A stretch of 64,000 nt of DNA from an uncultured Anaerolineae bacterium (lineage in GTDB: Bacteria; Chloroflexota; Anaerolineae; Promineifilales; Promineifilaceae), in NCBI GenBank assembly GCA_905479495.1, contig CAJQMR010000010.1:186001-250000 (forward strand), read 5' to 3'. The notes beneath the pieces were generated by a model. The model saw only the letters and a list, made by a program, of their open reading frames with translations, was not told where the DNA came from and made no database searches. Positions 1 through 7,957 of the stretch are shown one piece after another. A program made the translations under genes and the position numbers. The number at the start of each line of letters is the position of its first letter. The stretch's first letter is position 1.

Positions 1-2367
1 TTGCCCCTGCGCGATATTGTGCTATTTCCGCAAATGGTCATGCCCCTCTTTGTTGGTCGTGAGCGGTCTTTGGCCGCCGTCAAAGCGGCCATCGCCAACG
101 ACGAGAACATGATCGTCGCCGCCCAGCGTGACAGCGACGTCACTGACCCCGGGGCCAGCGACATTTACAGCCTGGGCACAGAAATCACCATCGGCAAAGC
201 CCTAAAAATGCCAGACAACAGCACCAGCGTCCTGGCACAAGGTCGCCGCCGCGTAGAAATTGTAGAATTTACCCAGTGGGACCCCTACATTCGGGTACGC
301 GCCAAGGTTATTTATGAACCGCTGGAATGGGACCGCAACACGGAAGCACTCATGCGCGCCGTCCTCACCTTGTTCGAGAAAACCGTCATGCTCAACCGCA
401 ACATGCCGGAAGATGCTTACACCTTCGCCATAAACATTGACGAGCCTGGCTGGCTGGCCGATTTTGTCGCTTCCACGCTCAACATTGCCATCGAAATGCG
501 TCAGGACGTACTAGAAACCTTCGACCCCGGTGAGCGACTGCAAAAAGTGAGTTTGCTGCTGGCCAAAGAGCTAGAAGTGCTGGAGCTTGAAGACCAGATT
601 CATTCCCGTGTGCAGCAAGAAATGGATCGCTCACAGCGGGAACATTTTCTACGTGAGCAGATGCGCGTTATTCAGGGCGAACTGGGCGAAGGCGATCTGT
701 TCAGTCAGGAAATCACCGAAGTGCGCGAAATGGCCGTTGCCAAACCGCTGCCAGATGAGGTGCGGGCCAAGGTGGACAAAGAGATTGCTCGATTAGGTGC
801 CATGCCGCCCATGTCGCCAGAAGTGGGCATCATTCGCACCTACATCGATTGGGTGCTTTCACTCCCCTGGCTGGAAACCTCTGAAGACAATCTAGACGTA
901 GCCCACGCCGCCAAAGTGCTAGACAACGATCATTACGGCCTGGAAAAAGTGAAAGACCGTATTCTGGAGTACATCTCTGTTAAAAAGATCGCCTCTGACA
1001 AGATGCGCAGCCCCATTTTGTGCTTCGTTGGCCCGCCAGGAACCGGCAAGACCTCAATCGGCCGTTCCATTGCCAATTCGCTGGGACGGGAATTTGTGCG
1101 TATCAGCCTGGGCGGTGTGCGTGACGAAGCCGAGATTCGCGGTCATCGCCGCACATACATTGGCGCACTGCCGGGCCGCATCATTCAGGCAATGAAACGA
1201 GCCGGGACGCGCAATCCCTTGTTCATGCTGGACGAGATCGACAAGCTGGGCAACGATTTCCGAGGCGATCCCTCCGCTGCCTTACTGGAAGTATTGGACC
1301 CAGAGCAAAACAATTCGTTCGCCGACCATTATCTAGATTTAGATTACGATCTGTCCCAGGTGCTATTTATCACCACAGCCAACTATCTGGACACAATTCC
1401 CCCAGCGCTACAAGATCGCATGGAAATCATCGAGTTTTCTGGGTATTTGGAAGAAGAAAAGCTGGAGATTTGCCGCCAGTTCTTGGTGGAACAGCAGTTA
1501 GAAGCGCATGGGTTGGAGGACCTGGACTTGGAGATTACGGAGGATGGCTTGCAAACGGTCATTCGAGAATATACGCTGGAAGCAGGTGTGCGTAACCTGG
1601 AACGGGAAATGGCGAATGTGTGCCGTAAAATTGCCCGGGATGTAGCCGAGGAACGGCCGTATCCTAAAAAAATCACCGGCGAAGAGGTCAAAAATTTACT
1701 TGGCCCGCCTCGCTTCTCGCAAGAAATGCTGCAAGATGAAGACCAAATCGGCATTGCTACGGGTGCGGCCTGGACCGCTGCTGGAGGCGACATCTTGTTC
1801 ATCGAAGTGAACCTGATGCCCGGCAAGGGCAACCTGATCCTTACGGGCCAGCTGGGCGATGTGATGCAGGAAAGTGCCCGCGCCGCCCTTACCTACACGC
1901 GCAGTCAGGCAGAGCAGCTAGGCATCGACAGCGAGCGTTTTGAAAAGACAGACATCCATATCCATCTGCCAGAAGGAGCCGTGCCCAAAGATGGCCCATC
2001 CGCAGGGGTGTCCCTGGCCACGGCGCTCATTTCGGCCTTCACCACCCGGCCCATCTACCGCGACGTCAGCATGACTGGTGAAACAACATTGCGTGGCCGT
2101 GTGCTGCCCGTGGGCGGCATTCGTGAAAAAGCGCTGGCCGCACGTCGGGCTGGCATCAAAAAATTTATTCTGCCCAAGAAAAACGCGCGGGATTTGGAAA
2201 ACATCCCAGAAAAACTACGCGAAGATTTGGAGTTTGTGCTGGTAGAAAAGGTAAATGAGGTTATCGCAGCAGCCATGCATCCGGCCAAGAGTACGGTGAA
2301 GAAACGGCCGTCTCGCCAACATCCTCCCATGCCCAAAATCCCCCCGGCAGGGACACCACCTTCCTAA
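1..2367 (+). CDS. lon: ATP-dependent Lon protease (endopeptidase La), 5' end cut by window
   Basis: Cytoplasmic AAA+ serine protease that degrades misfolded and regulatory proteins. The visible 788 residues begin inside the LON substrate-binding domain (PLRDIVLFPQMVMPLFVGRE). Lon proteins normally carry some residues before this, so the true start probably lies upstream and the TTG at base 1 is not trusted. The AAA+ module shows Walker A GPPGTGKT at residues 344-351 and Walker B LDEID near 410-414. The C-terminal protease domain has the Ser-Lys dyad: Ser667 in KDGPSAG and Lys710 in GGIREK. The last 20 or so residues are a Pro/Lys-rich tail. Two ACGGCCGT palindromes fall in the gene and encode ERPY and KRPS. 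A strong hairpin follows the stop codon. The identification is very secure. Confidence 0.97.
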   Translation: MPLRDIVLFPQMVMPLFVGRERSLAAVKAAIANDENMIVAAQRDSDVTDPGASDIYSLGTEITIGKALKMPDNSTSVLAQGRRRVEIVEFTQWDPYIRVRAKVIYEPLEWDRNTEALMRAVLTLFEKTVMLNRNMPEDAYTFAINIDEPGWLADFVASTLNIAIEMRQDVLETFDPGERLQKVSLLLAKELEVLELEDQIHSRVQQEMDRSQREHFLREQMRVIQGELGEGDLFSQEITEVREMAVAKPLPDEVRAKVDKEIARLGAMPPMSPEVGIIRTYIDWVLSLPWLETSEDNLDVAHAAKVLDNDHYGLEKVKDRILEYISVKKIASDKMRSPILCFVGPPGTGKTSIGRSIANSLGREFVRISLGGVRDEAEIRGHRRTYIGALPGRIIQAMKRAGTRNPLFMLDEIDKLGNDFRGDPSAALLEVLDPEQNNSFADHYLDLDYDLSQVLFITTANYLDTIPPALQDRMEIIEFSGYLEEEKLEICRQFLVEQQLEAHGLEDLDLEITEDGLQTVIREYTLEAGVRNLEREMANVCRKIARDVAEERPYPKKITGEEVKNLLGPPRFSQEMLQDEDQIGIATGAAWTAAGGDILFIEVNLMPGKGNLILTGQLGDVMQESARAALTYTRSQAEQLGIDSERFEKTDIHIHLPEGAVPKDGPSAGVSLATALISAFTTRPIYRDVSMTGETTLRGRVLPVGGIREKALAARRAGIKKFILPKKNARDLENIPEKLREDLEFVLVEKVNEVIAAAMHPAKSTVKKRPSRQHPPMPKIPPAGTPPS

Positions 2368-2370
2368 ACA

Positions 2371-2412
2371 AAAGAGATAAGTAGAAAGCACAAGTCTACT
2401 TATCTCTTTTTT
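2371..2412. terminator. Bidirectional intrinsic terminator after lon
   Basis: A perfect 15-bp inverted repeat (2371-2385 with 2395-2409) with a 9-nt loop is followed by a T run to 2412 on the plus strand and preceded by A-rich sequence that acts as a U tract on the minus strand. It lies between lon and the convergent sugar permease gene, so it probably ends both transcripts. Confidence 0.9.
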
Positions 2413-2467
2413 CCTTTGATTCCTCTTTAATACTTTTGAGTACCAACCAACTTACTAGCCGCGTCTG

Positions 2468-3709
2468 TTATGAGGATGCGGATGGCCTTCGGTTCTGCCG
2501 GGAAACGGCATCGATTACAACTGCCAGCAACAAGACAAACCCTGTAATAATAAATTGCACACCAGCATCCAATCGCAATAGTCCCATCCCATTTTCCACA
2601 CTGGCGATGACCAAAGCGCCCAACAACACACTGGAAACCCGGCCATTGCCACCAAATAGACTGGTTCCACCAATAACGGCCGCAGCAATTGCGTTTAACA
2701 GCAAATTGCCACCGCCAGCGGCCGTATCAACCGAGCGCAATCTTGAAGCCAAAACAATGCCACCCGCACCAGCCATCAAACTGGAGATCATAAACACCAG
2801 CACCAAGACACGCTTAACGTTAATGCCAGCACGGCGTGCCGCTATTTTATTATCACCAATGGCGTAAACATAGCGACCAAACTTGGTTTTAGCTGCCAAA
2901 AGCGTAAAGCCAGTCAACAAAATAAGCAGCAAGACACCGACAAAGGGAACGCCGCGATCCTGGTTGCAAATAAAAACCACGCCACTGGCAAGTCCAGCCA
3001 AGAATAGAATTCGTAGCAACACAATTACCCCTGGCTCTTCCACAAGCCCCTGGTGGCGACGGACAAGCCAATGCTGCACCTGATAAAAGGCAAATGTAAT
3101 CGTGGTGAAAATGGCGACCGCCCAGCCCCAGCCTGGATCGAGAAAATAATTCGCAATGCCCACAATTACATTGTTTTGAATAATGACTGTTCCAGAAGTG
3201 CCAATGAGCACCAAAACCGTACCATTCCAGGCGATTAGGGCAGCCAGGGAAACAATGAATGAAGGTACCTGGAAGGTGGTAATGATGATGCCATGCAAAA
3301 CACCAATCCCGGCAGCAAGAACGAGCGCAACAGAAACGGCCGCATACCAGGGCCAACCCGGTGGTTCTTGTAGCTGCAATACCATAAAAACCGCCGCCAC
3401 AGCGCTGACATAGCCAATAGATAAATCAATTTCGCCAACAAGCAACACATATACCACGCCGATGGCAATTACCGTATAGCCGGCCATTTGCACAATCAGA
3501 TTGACAAAGTTACGTGCGGTCAAAAAATTTTGGTTTTGCGATTGAAAGATAAGCGCAATCACAATTAGACCCAAGATGGTCGGCAAGGATCTAATTTCAC
3601 CAGAGCGTATTCTAAGCAAGTAGTTGCGGATGTAATCAATTGTAGGCAACGTTTTTCCCAGGGCTGTTGGCTGGTTTTCCAGGGAATCCAGGCTTTCATT
3701 CACAGGCAC
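2468..3709 (-). CDS. Sugar ABC transporter permease (XylH-like), second permease
   Basis: Inner-membrane permease of the BPD_transp_2 family (XylH/RbsC/MglC type), 413 aa, with about ten hydrophobic segments. The motif GEIDLSIG (near residues 92-99) is the conserved loop of ribose/xylose permeases, and GRYVYAIGDNKIAARRAGI is the cytoplasmic EAA-like loop that docks the ATPase. It is the last gene of a minus-strand cluster: tandem binding protein, ATPase, permease, binding protein, this permease. It has no ATPase gene of its own. It may share the XylG-like ATPase at 6182-7708 or dock with the ATPase-like domain of the kinase at 11438-13039; the latter is inference. The substrate is likely xylose or another pentose/hexose but cannot be fixed from sequence. 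Confidence 0.9.
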   Translation of the reverse strand: MPVNESLDSLENQPTALGKTLPTIDYIRNYLLRIRSGEIRSLPTILGLIVIALIFQSQNQNFLTARNFVNLIVQMAGYTVIAIGVVYVLLVGEIDLSIGYVSAVAAVFMVLQLQEPPGWPWYAAVSVALVLAAGIGVLHGIIITTFQVPSFIVSLAALIAWNGTVLVLIGTSGTVIIQNNVIVGIANYFLDPGWGWAVAIFTTITFAFYQVQHWLVRRHQGLVEEPGVIVLLRILFLAGLASGVVFICNQDRGVPFVGVLLLILLTGFTLLAAKTKFGRYVYAIGDNKIAARRAGINVKRVLVLVFMISSLMAGAGGIVLASRLRSVDTAAGGGNLLLNAIAAAVIGGTSLFGGNGRVSSVLLGALVIASVENGMGLLRLDAGVQFIITGFVLLLAVVIDAVSRQNRRPSASS

Positions 3710-3825
3710 ACTCTTTGGATTCGGCCGTTTTTAGTCGTGCTGTCTGGTAAATAGCCAACCTAATAAGATCATTTTGCACACAAATCTTATTCGTGAACCC
3801 ATTCTGAGGCAAAGATTGGATGATA

Positions 3826-4911
3826 TTATCGGTCCGCTGGACAGTATTGAACGTATTCCCCCACACAAATTTCCTCCCAGGTACGAAACTTGTCAGCAAT
3901 AACTGTTTGGGAAATGTTATCGGCCGTCACAGCCAAAGGGGTGAGCTTGATGAAGGGAATGTAGTTTTGTCCGTTAAATATGGTTTCACTAGCCAGACTT
4001 GCCGCATCAGCCCCTTGCAACAGGGCAATGGCAGCATGCGCAGCCGCTTCAGCCTGTAGCTTTATGGGTTTATACACCGTCATCGTTTGCCAGCCAGCCA
4101 AAATATTTTGAATGCTGCCCACTGTGGCGTCTTGTCCGCTTAACGGAATTGGGTCTAGCCCTTGGGTTTTAAGGGCAGCAATCACCGAATTGGCCAACCG
4201 ATCATTACCCACGATTGCCGCATCAATGTCCCCGTTTGTGGCAGTTAAAATCTGTTCCACAACAACCAGTGCTTGTTGGTAATCCCAGTCTGGTACGGCT
4301 TGATCACTGATTAATACCCAGTCACCTGACTCATAATAAGGTTTTGCCACAGAATAGTAGCCCTCCCGAAACATGGTAGCATTATGATCTGTTGGCGAGC
4401 CATTTAACTGGATAATTTGCTTGGGGTCTGCCTCAAGGCTATTGATGATTGGTTCTAACGTTTCCGTCATTAAACGGCCGACGGCCACATTATCAAAAGA
4501 GACATACAAATCAGCGCCCGGGCCTTCAATCGTTAATCGATCGTAATCAATCACAATCACACCAGCCTCTCTTGCCTGAGCAATAATAGCTGACGCCGAA
4601 CCGCTATCTAAATTGGTGATTAAAAGAACTTTGGCTCCGTTGGTAATAGCCTGTTCAGCCTGGGTTTGCTGTACTCGGGCATCGCCACTGGCATTAACAA
4701 TATTGTAGGCCACACCAGCTGCTTCAAAGGCTTGCTCAAAGTAACGCCGATCATCATTTTCCCACCGGGCAGACGAAATGCTGTCGGGTAGCAAAACCGT
4801 AATCATACCTTCGGTTTCGTTGAGCTGGGTATCATCCTCTCGATTGTTAGCGCAGGCTGTCAAGGCAAAGATTAAGACAATAGCTGTCAACCAGGTCATT
4901 CTTCCTAACAC
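3826..4911 (-). CDS. Sugar ABC transporter substrate-binding lipoprotein (XylF-like)
   Basis: Peripla_BP_4-type sugar-binding lipoprotein of 361 aa. The signal peptide ends in lipobox LTAC, so Cys20 would be lipidated and the protein anchored outside the membrane. XylF-like signatures include YDRL, SFDNVAVGR, NGSPTDHNA and SGQDATVGSIQ. It is diverged from the tandem XylF-like protein at 7958-10189, so it is not a recent copy of it. It sits between the two permease genes on the minus strand, 42 bp downstream of the first permease and 116 bp upstream of the second. It could bring a different sugar to the same transporter or serve the second permease. Start ATG at 4911. Confidence 0.9.
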   Translation of the reverse strand: MLGRMTWLTAIVLIFALTACANNREDDTQLNETEGMITVLLPDSISSARWENDDRRYFEQAFEAAGVAYNIVNASGDARVQQTQAEQAITNGAKVLLITNLDSGSASAIIAQAREAGVIVIDYDRLTIEGPGADLYVSFDNVAVGRLMTETLEPIINSLEADPKQIIQLNGSPTDHNATMFREGYYSVAKPYYESGDWVLISDQAVPDWDYQQALVVVEQILTATNGDIDAAIVGNDRLANSVIAALKTQGLDPIPLSGQDATVGSIQNILAGWQTMTVYKPIKLQAEAAAHAAIALLQGADAASLASETIFNGQNYIPFIKLTPLAVTADNISQTVIADKFRTWEEICVGEYVQYCPADR

Positions 4912-4953
4912 GGACCTTTCCTCAACCTAACCATAAGCGCCTTTTTAGTGACT

Positions 4954-6159
4954 TTAGCCCTTTTTCTTAAATGTCACATCAGCATAAACGGCCAAAACCA
5001 GGACAACGCCTTTCAAAAGATATTGCCAGGAAGGTGCCACATTCAGCAGTTGCAGCCCATTGGAGAGGCTAGACATAATTAGTGCCCCAATCAGTGCCCC
5101 CCAAACCGTGCCCACACCACCAAGCGTAGAGGTCCCCCCCAAAATTGCGGCGGCAATGGCGTCCAGTTCATATCCCTGACCAGCTGCAATCGTGCCATAT
5201 CCAACATAGGAAGCTAAAACCACACCAGCCACACCACAGAGGAACCCCATCAAGACAAAAACTAAGAAAATATTGTTGCGGATATTAATACCAGACAGTC
5301 GGGCAGCTTCACGGTTGCCGCCAATGGCGTAAGCATATCGACCAAACCGCGTGTTCATAGCCATGTAGCTTAAAATAACAGAGGCAATGGCCAGCAAAAG
5401 TACCGGGATTTGCACTCCATTGTACCGATTAACAACAAAAACATAGCCCATGACCAACAAGGCGAAGAAAGTGGTCAAACCATAGTCCAGATAGACACTG
5501 GATAGATCAAAGCCATGCGATTTTTTCCGTTGACGGCTGCGGAAGGTTGTAAAAAAAAGGACCACCACAACCAGCGCTGCTAATATCCACCCCCCCCAGC
5601 TGTTGAGGTATCCTTGAGCGATATAAGAGATGCCTGGCTGGTTGGCTGGAATCGTTTTGCCTTGCGTCACCAACAAAATCGCGCCGTTTAAGATGAACAT
5701 GCTGCCCAAAGTCACAATAAATGACGGTACATTCAAACGGGCAATAATGTATCCTTGCAACATCCCCCACAATGAGCCAACTGCCAACCCAATAAAAATG
5801 GACAAGGTAGCAGCAACAATGGGCATATTCGGAATAATATCAGTCCAAATTTCCGCCTGAAAATAGGCAACGACGACAGACACAAAGCCAGCCAGTTTAC
5901 CAACTGAAAGGTCAATATTGCCGGTAACAATAACCAGCACCATGCCAATGCCCATAAAAGCAGTCACGGTCATTTGGCGGAATAGATTAGAAAAGTTTTG
6001 GGCGCTCAGGTAACGGCCGTCTGTCAAAAAGGCAAAAAATACCCAAATAAAAGCCAACGCTAAAATAATGGCATATGTCTGAATATTTTGGCGGAATAGG
6101 CTCGCTAAATTAGAAGTTGGCTCCGTTGACTTCTCTTTAGTAGGGACAGCTATCTTCAT
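4954..6159 (-). CDS. xylH: Xylose-type ABC transporter permease (XylH)
   Basis: Inner-membrane permease, 401 aa from the chosen start. A longer reading frame begins at 6237 inside the ATPase gene, but AAGGAG lies 8 nt before the ATG at 6159 (MKIAVPTKEK), which also removes the overlap. The GNIDLSVG loop and the GRYAYAIGGNREAARLSGI docking loop identify the XylH/RbsC family. The mid-protein extension between membrane segments matches the longer XylH type more than RbsC. It follows the ATPase gene by 22 bp and is surely co-transcribed with it. Substrate specificity is by family resemblance only. Confidence 0.92.
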   Translation of the reverse strand: MKIAVPTKEKSTEPTSNLASLFRQNIQTYAIILALAFIWVFFAFLTDGRYLSAQNFSNLFRQMTVTAFMGIGMVLVIVTGNIDLSVGKLAGFVSVVVAYFQAEIWTDIIPNMPIVAATLSIFIGLAVGSLWGMLQGYIIARLNVPSFIVTLGSMFILNGAILLVTQGKTIPANQPGISYIAQGYLNSWGGWILAALVVVVLFFTTFRSRQRKKSHGFDLSSVYLDYGLTTFFALLVMGYVFVVNRYNGVQIPVLLLAIASVILSYMAMNTRFGRYAYAIGGNREAARLSGINIRNNIFLVFVLMGFLCGVAGVVLASYVGYGTIAAGQGYELDAIAAAILGGTSTLGGVGTVWGALIGALIMSSLSNGLQLLNVAPSWQYLLKGVVLVLAVYADVTFKKKG

Positions 6160-6181
6160 CAGTGATCTCCTTCTTTCAAGG

Positions 6182-7708
6182 TTAGGCAATATCCGTTGCC
6201 ATCGCCATGATTTTTTCCTGTGTTGCATCAGCGACATTTAGCGTACCGTTCGATCGGCCTTCATGCATCACCATAATACTGTCGCTCATCCCCAGTACTT
6301 CTTCCAGTTCACTGGAGATCATAATAATTGAAACACCTTGCTCGGCAAGTTCGTTCATAAGCTTATAGATCTCATATTTGGCCCCCACATCCACGCCTCT
6401 TGTCGGGTCATCCATAATCAAGATCTTAGGTCGAGACATCAGCCATTTCGCAATAACAACTTTTTGCTGATTTCCCCCCGAAAGTGATGAGCAATACGCT
6501 TGCAGATTCGGCGCTTTGATAGACAGATTTTTTGCCTGCTTCATGCTAGCATCCAATTCAGCATCCTTGTCCAGGCTAAAAAATCCGGCAAATTGGTTGA
6601 GGTTTGGTAAAGAAATATTTTCAAGAATTGACTTAATTAAAACCAGCCCCTGCTTCTTGCGATCCTCTGGTACCAGACTGATGCCGTGTTTTATGGCATC
6701 GCGCGCGCTATCTATTTTCAGGGATTTCCCTTCTAACGTGATTTCACCTTCGGTAACTTTACCGTACTCGCCAAAAATTGTAGTCACCAACTCGGTACGG
6801 CCAGAGCCCATCAGGCCCGCTATTCCTAAAATTTCGCCACGGCGCAAATCAAAGCTGGCCCCGTTGATAACAGACCGATCGGGGTTATTGGGATCAACAG
6901 CATGCAGGTCTTTCACCTGAAACATGACTTCCCCTGGCTGACGATGGCCTTTGGGGAAGCGCTCTTTCATTTGCCGGCCAACCATATAGTTGACTAATCT
7001 TTCTTCCGTTAATTCAGGGGTGGGCAGCGTAATTACTTTTTCACCATCACGTAAAACGGTAACATTATCGGTTATACGGAAAAATTCGTTTAATTTATGG
7101 GTAATGTAAATGCAGGTGACCCCATGCGCCTTCAAAATTTCCAGAATGCTCATCAATTTGTCAATCTCAGCTTCTGTTAGTGCACTGGTTGGCTCATCTA
7201 AAATGAGTACCTGGGCATTTTCGGAAAGCGCCTTGGCAATTTCCACCATCTGCATTTTACCGACGCCTAAATCCTGAATCACCGCCCGAGCAGAGACACC
7301 GAGATTATAGCGCTTCAAGATACCACTGGTGTCGGCGTATATTTTATTCCAGTCGATGGTTCCTTTATCGGTAGGTTCTTTGCCAAGATAGACATTTTCA
7401 CCAACCGTCATGCTAGGCACCAGTGTGAGTTCCTGGTGAACAATAGCGATGCCTAAATCGCTTGCCTGACGAATGGCGCTGTTTTCCAGTTTTAGTTCTT
7501 TGCCATTGTACATGACATTGCCGCTGTAAGTACCGTAGGGATACACACCGGACAAAATTTTCATAAGGGTAGATTTACCGGCACCATTTTCACCACAGAG
7601 GCCATGAATTTCGCCCCGTTTTATTTGAATGGACACATCATTCAGTGCCACGACACCGGGAAACTCTTTTGTCACATCTTGTATATCAAGAATGATGTCA
7701 TCGCTCAC
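6182..7708 (-). CDS. xylG: Xylose-type ABC transporter ATP-binding protein (XylG)
   Basis: Cytoplasmic ATPase of the RbsA/XylG/MglA family, 508 aa, made of two nucleotide-binding domains in one chain. The first has an intact Walker A (GENGAGKS, residues 39-46), a conventional Walker B (LILDEPTSA) and H-loop (YITHKLNE). The second has the family-typical altered P-loop GLMGSGRT, signature LSGGNQQK and MDDPTRGVD. The start is GTG at 7708 with AAGGAGAG about 7 nt upstream. It is the only complete transport ATPase in a cluster with two permeases. It is separated from the upstream binding-protein gene by a 249-bp hairpin-rich spacer, which would lower its expression relative to the binding protein. 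Confidence 0.94.
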   Translation of the reverse strand: MSDDIILDIQDVTKEFPGVVALNDVSIQIKRGEIHGLCGENGAGKSTLMKILSGVYPYGTYSGNVMYNGKELKLENSAIRQASDLGIAIVHQELTLVPSMTVGENVYLGKEPTDKGTIDWNKIYADTSGILKRYNLGVSARAVIQDLGVGKMQMVEIAKALSENAQVLILDEPTSALTEAEIDKLMSILEILKAHGVTCIYITHKLNEFFRITDNVTVLRDGEKVITLPTPELTEERLVNYMVGRQMKERFPKGHRQPGEVMFQVKDLHAVDPNNPDRSVINGASFDLRRGEILGIAGLMGSGRTELVTTIFGEYGKVTEGEITLEGKSLKIDSARDAIKHGISLVPEDRKKQGLVLIKSILENISLPNLNQFAGFFSLDKDAELDASMKQAKNLSIKAPNLQAYCSSLSGGNQQKVVIAKWLMSRPKILIMDDPTRGVDVGAKYEIYKLMNELAEQGVSIIMISSELEEVLGMSDSIMVMHEGRSNGTLNVADATQEKIMAMATDIA

Positions 7709-7957
7709 TTAACTCTCCTTCAGCGTGTGGGTGGTTGTTCTATCTAATGGTTAGTTTAAGTTTAACCATGCTTTCCCATCAATTCCCGAATTCCCCCAGA
7801 TTATTTGATTATCATTACCTTGTTGGGTCTGGGAAAATCTTTCTGGCAAATAGGTTATTAAGTAAAGGGAATTTTATACGATTCCCACATTTTTACACAG
7901 ACCCGGCTCCCTGCAATGAAGAAGGGAGCCGGGTGATTTAGTTAGATGATGCTGAAG
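7709..7957 (-). promoter_or_regulatory. Hairpin-rich intercistronic spacer between binding protein and ATPase
   Basis: This non-coding stretch holds several inverted repeats. The strongest is a perfect 12-bp GC-rich stem (7901-7912 with 7923-7934, loop 10 nt) directly after the binding-protein stop codon. Others are ATGGTTA/TAACCAT (7747-7753 with 7763-7769) and GGGAAT/ATTCCC (about 7867-7886). In many sugar ABC operons such a hairpin stabilises the binding-protein mRNA and attenuates read-through into ATPase and permease genes. That role is inferred here from position and strength. Confidence 0.75.
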
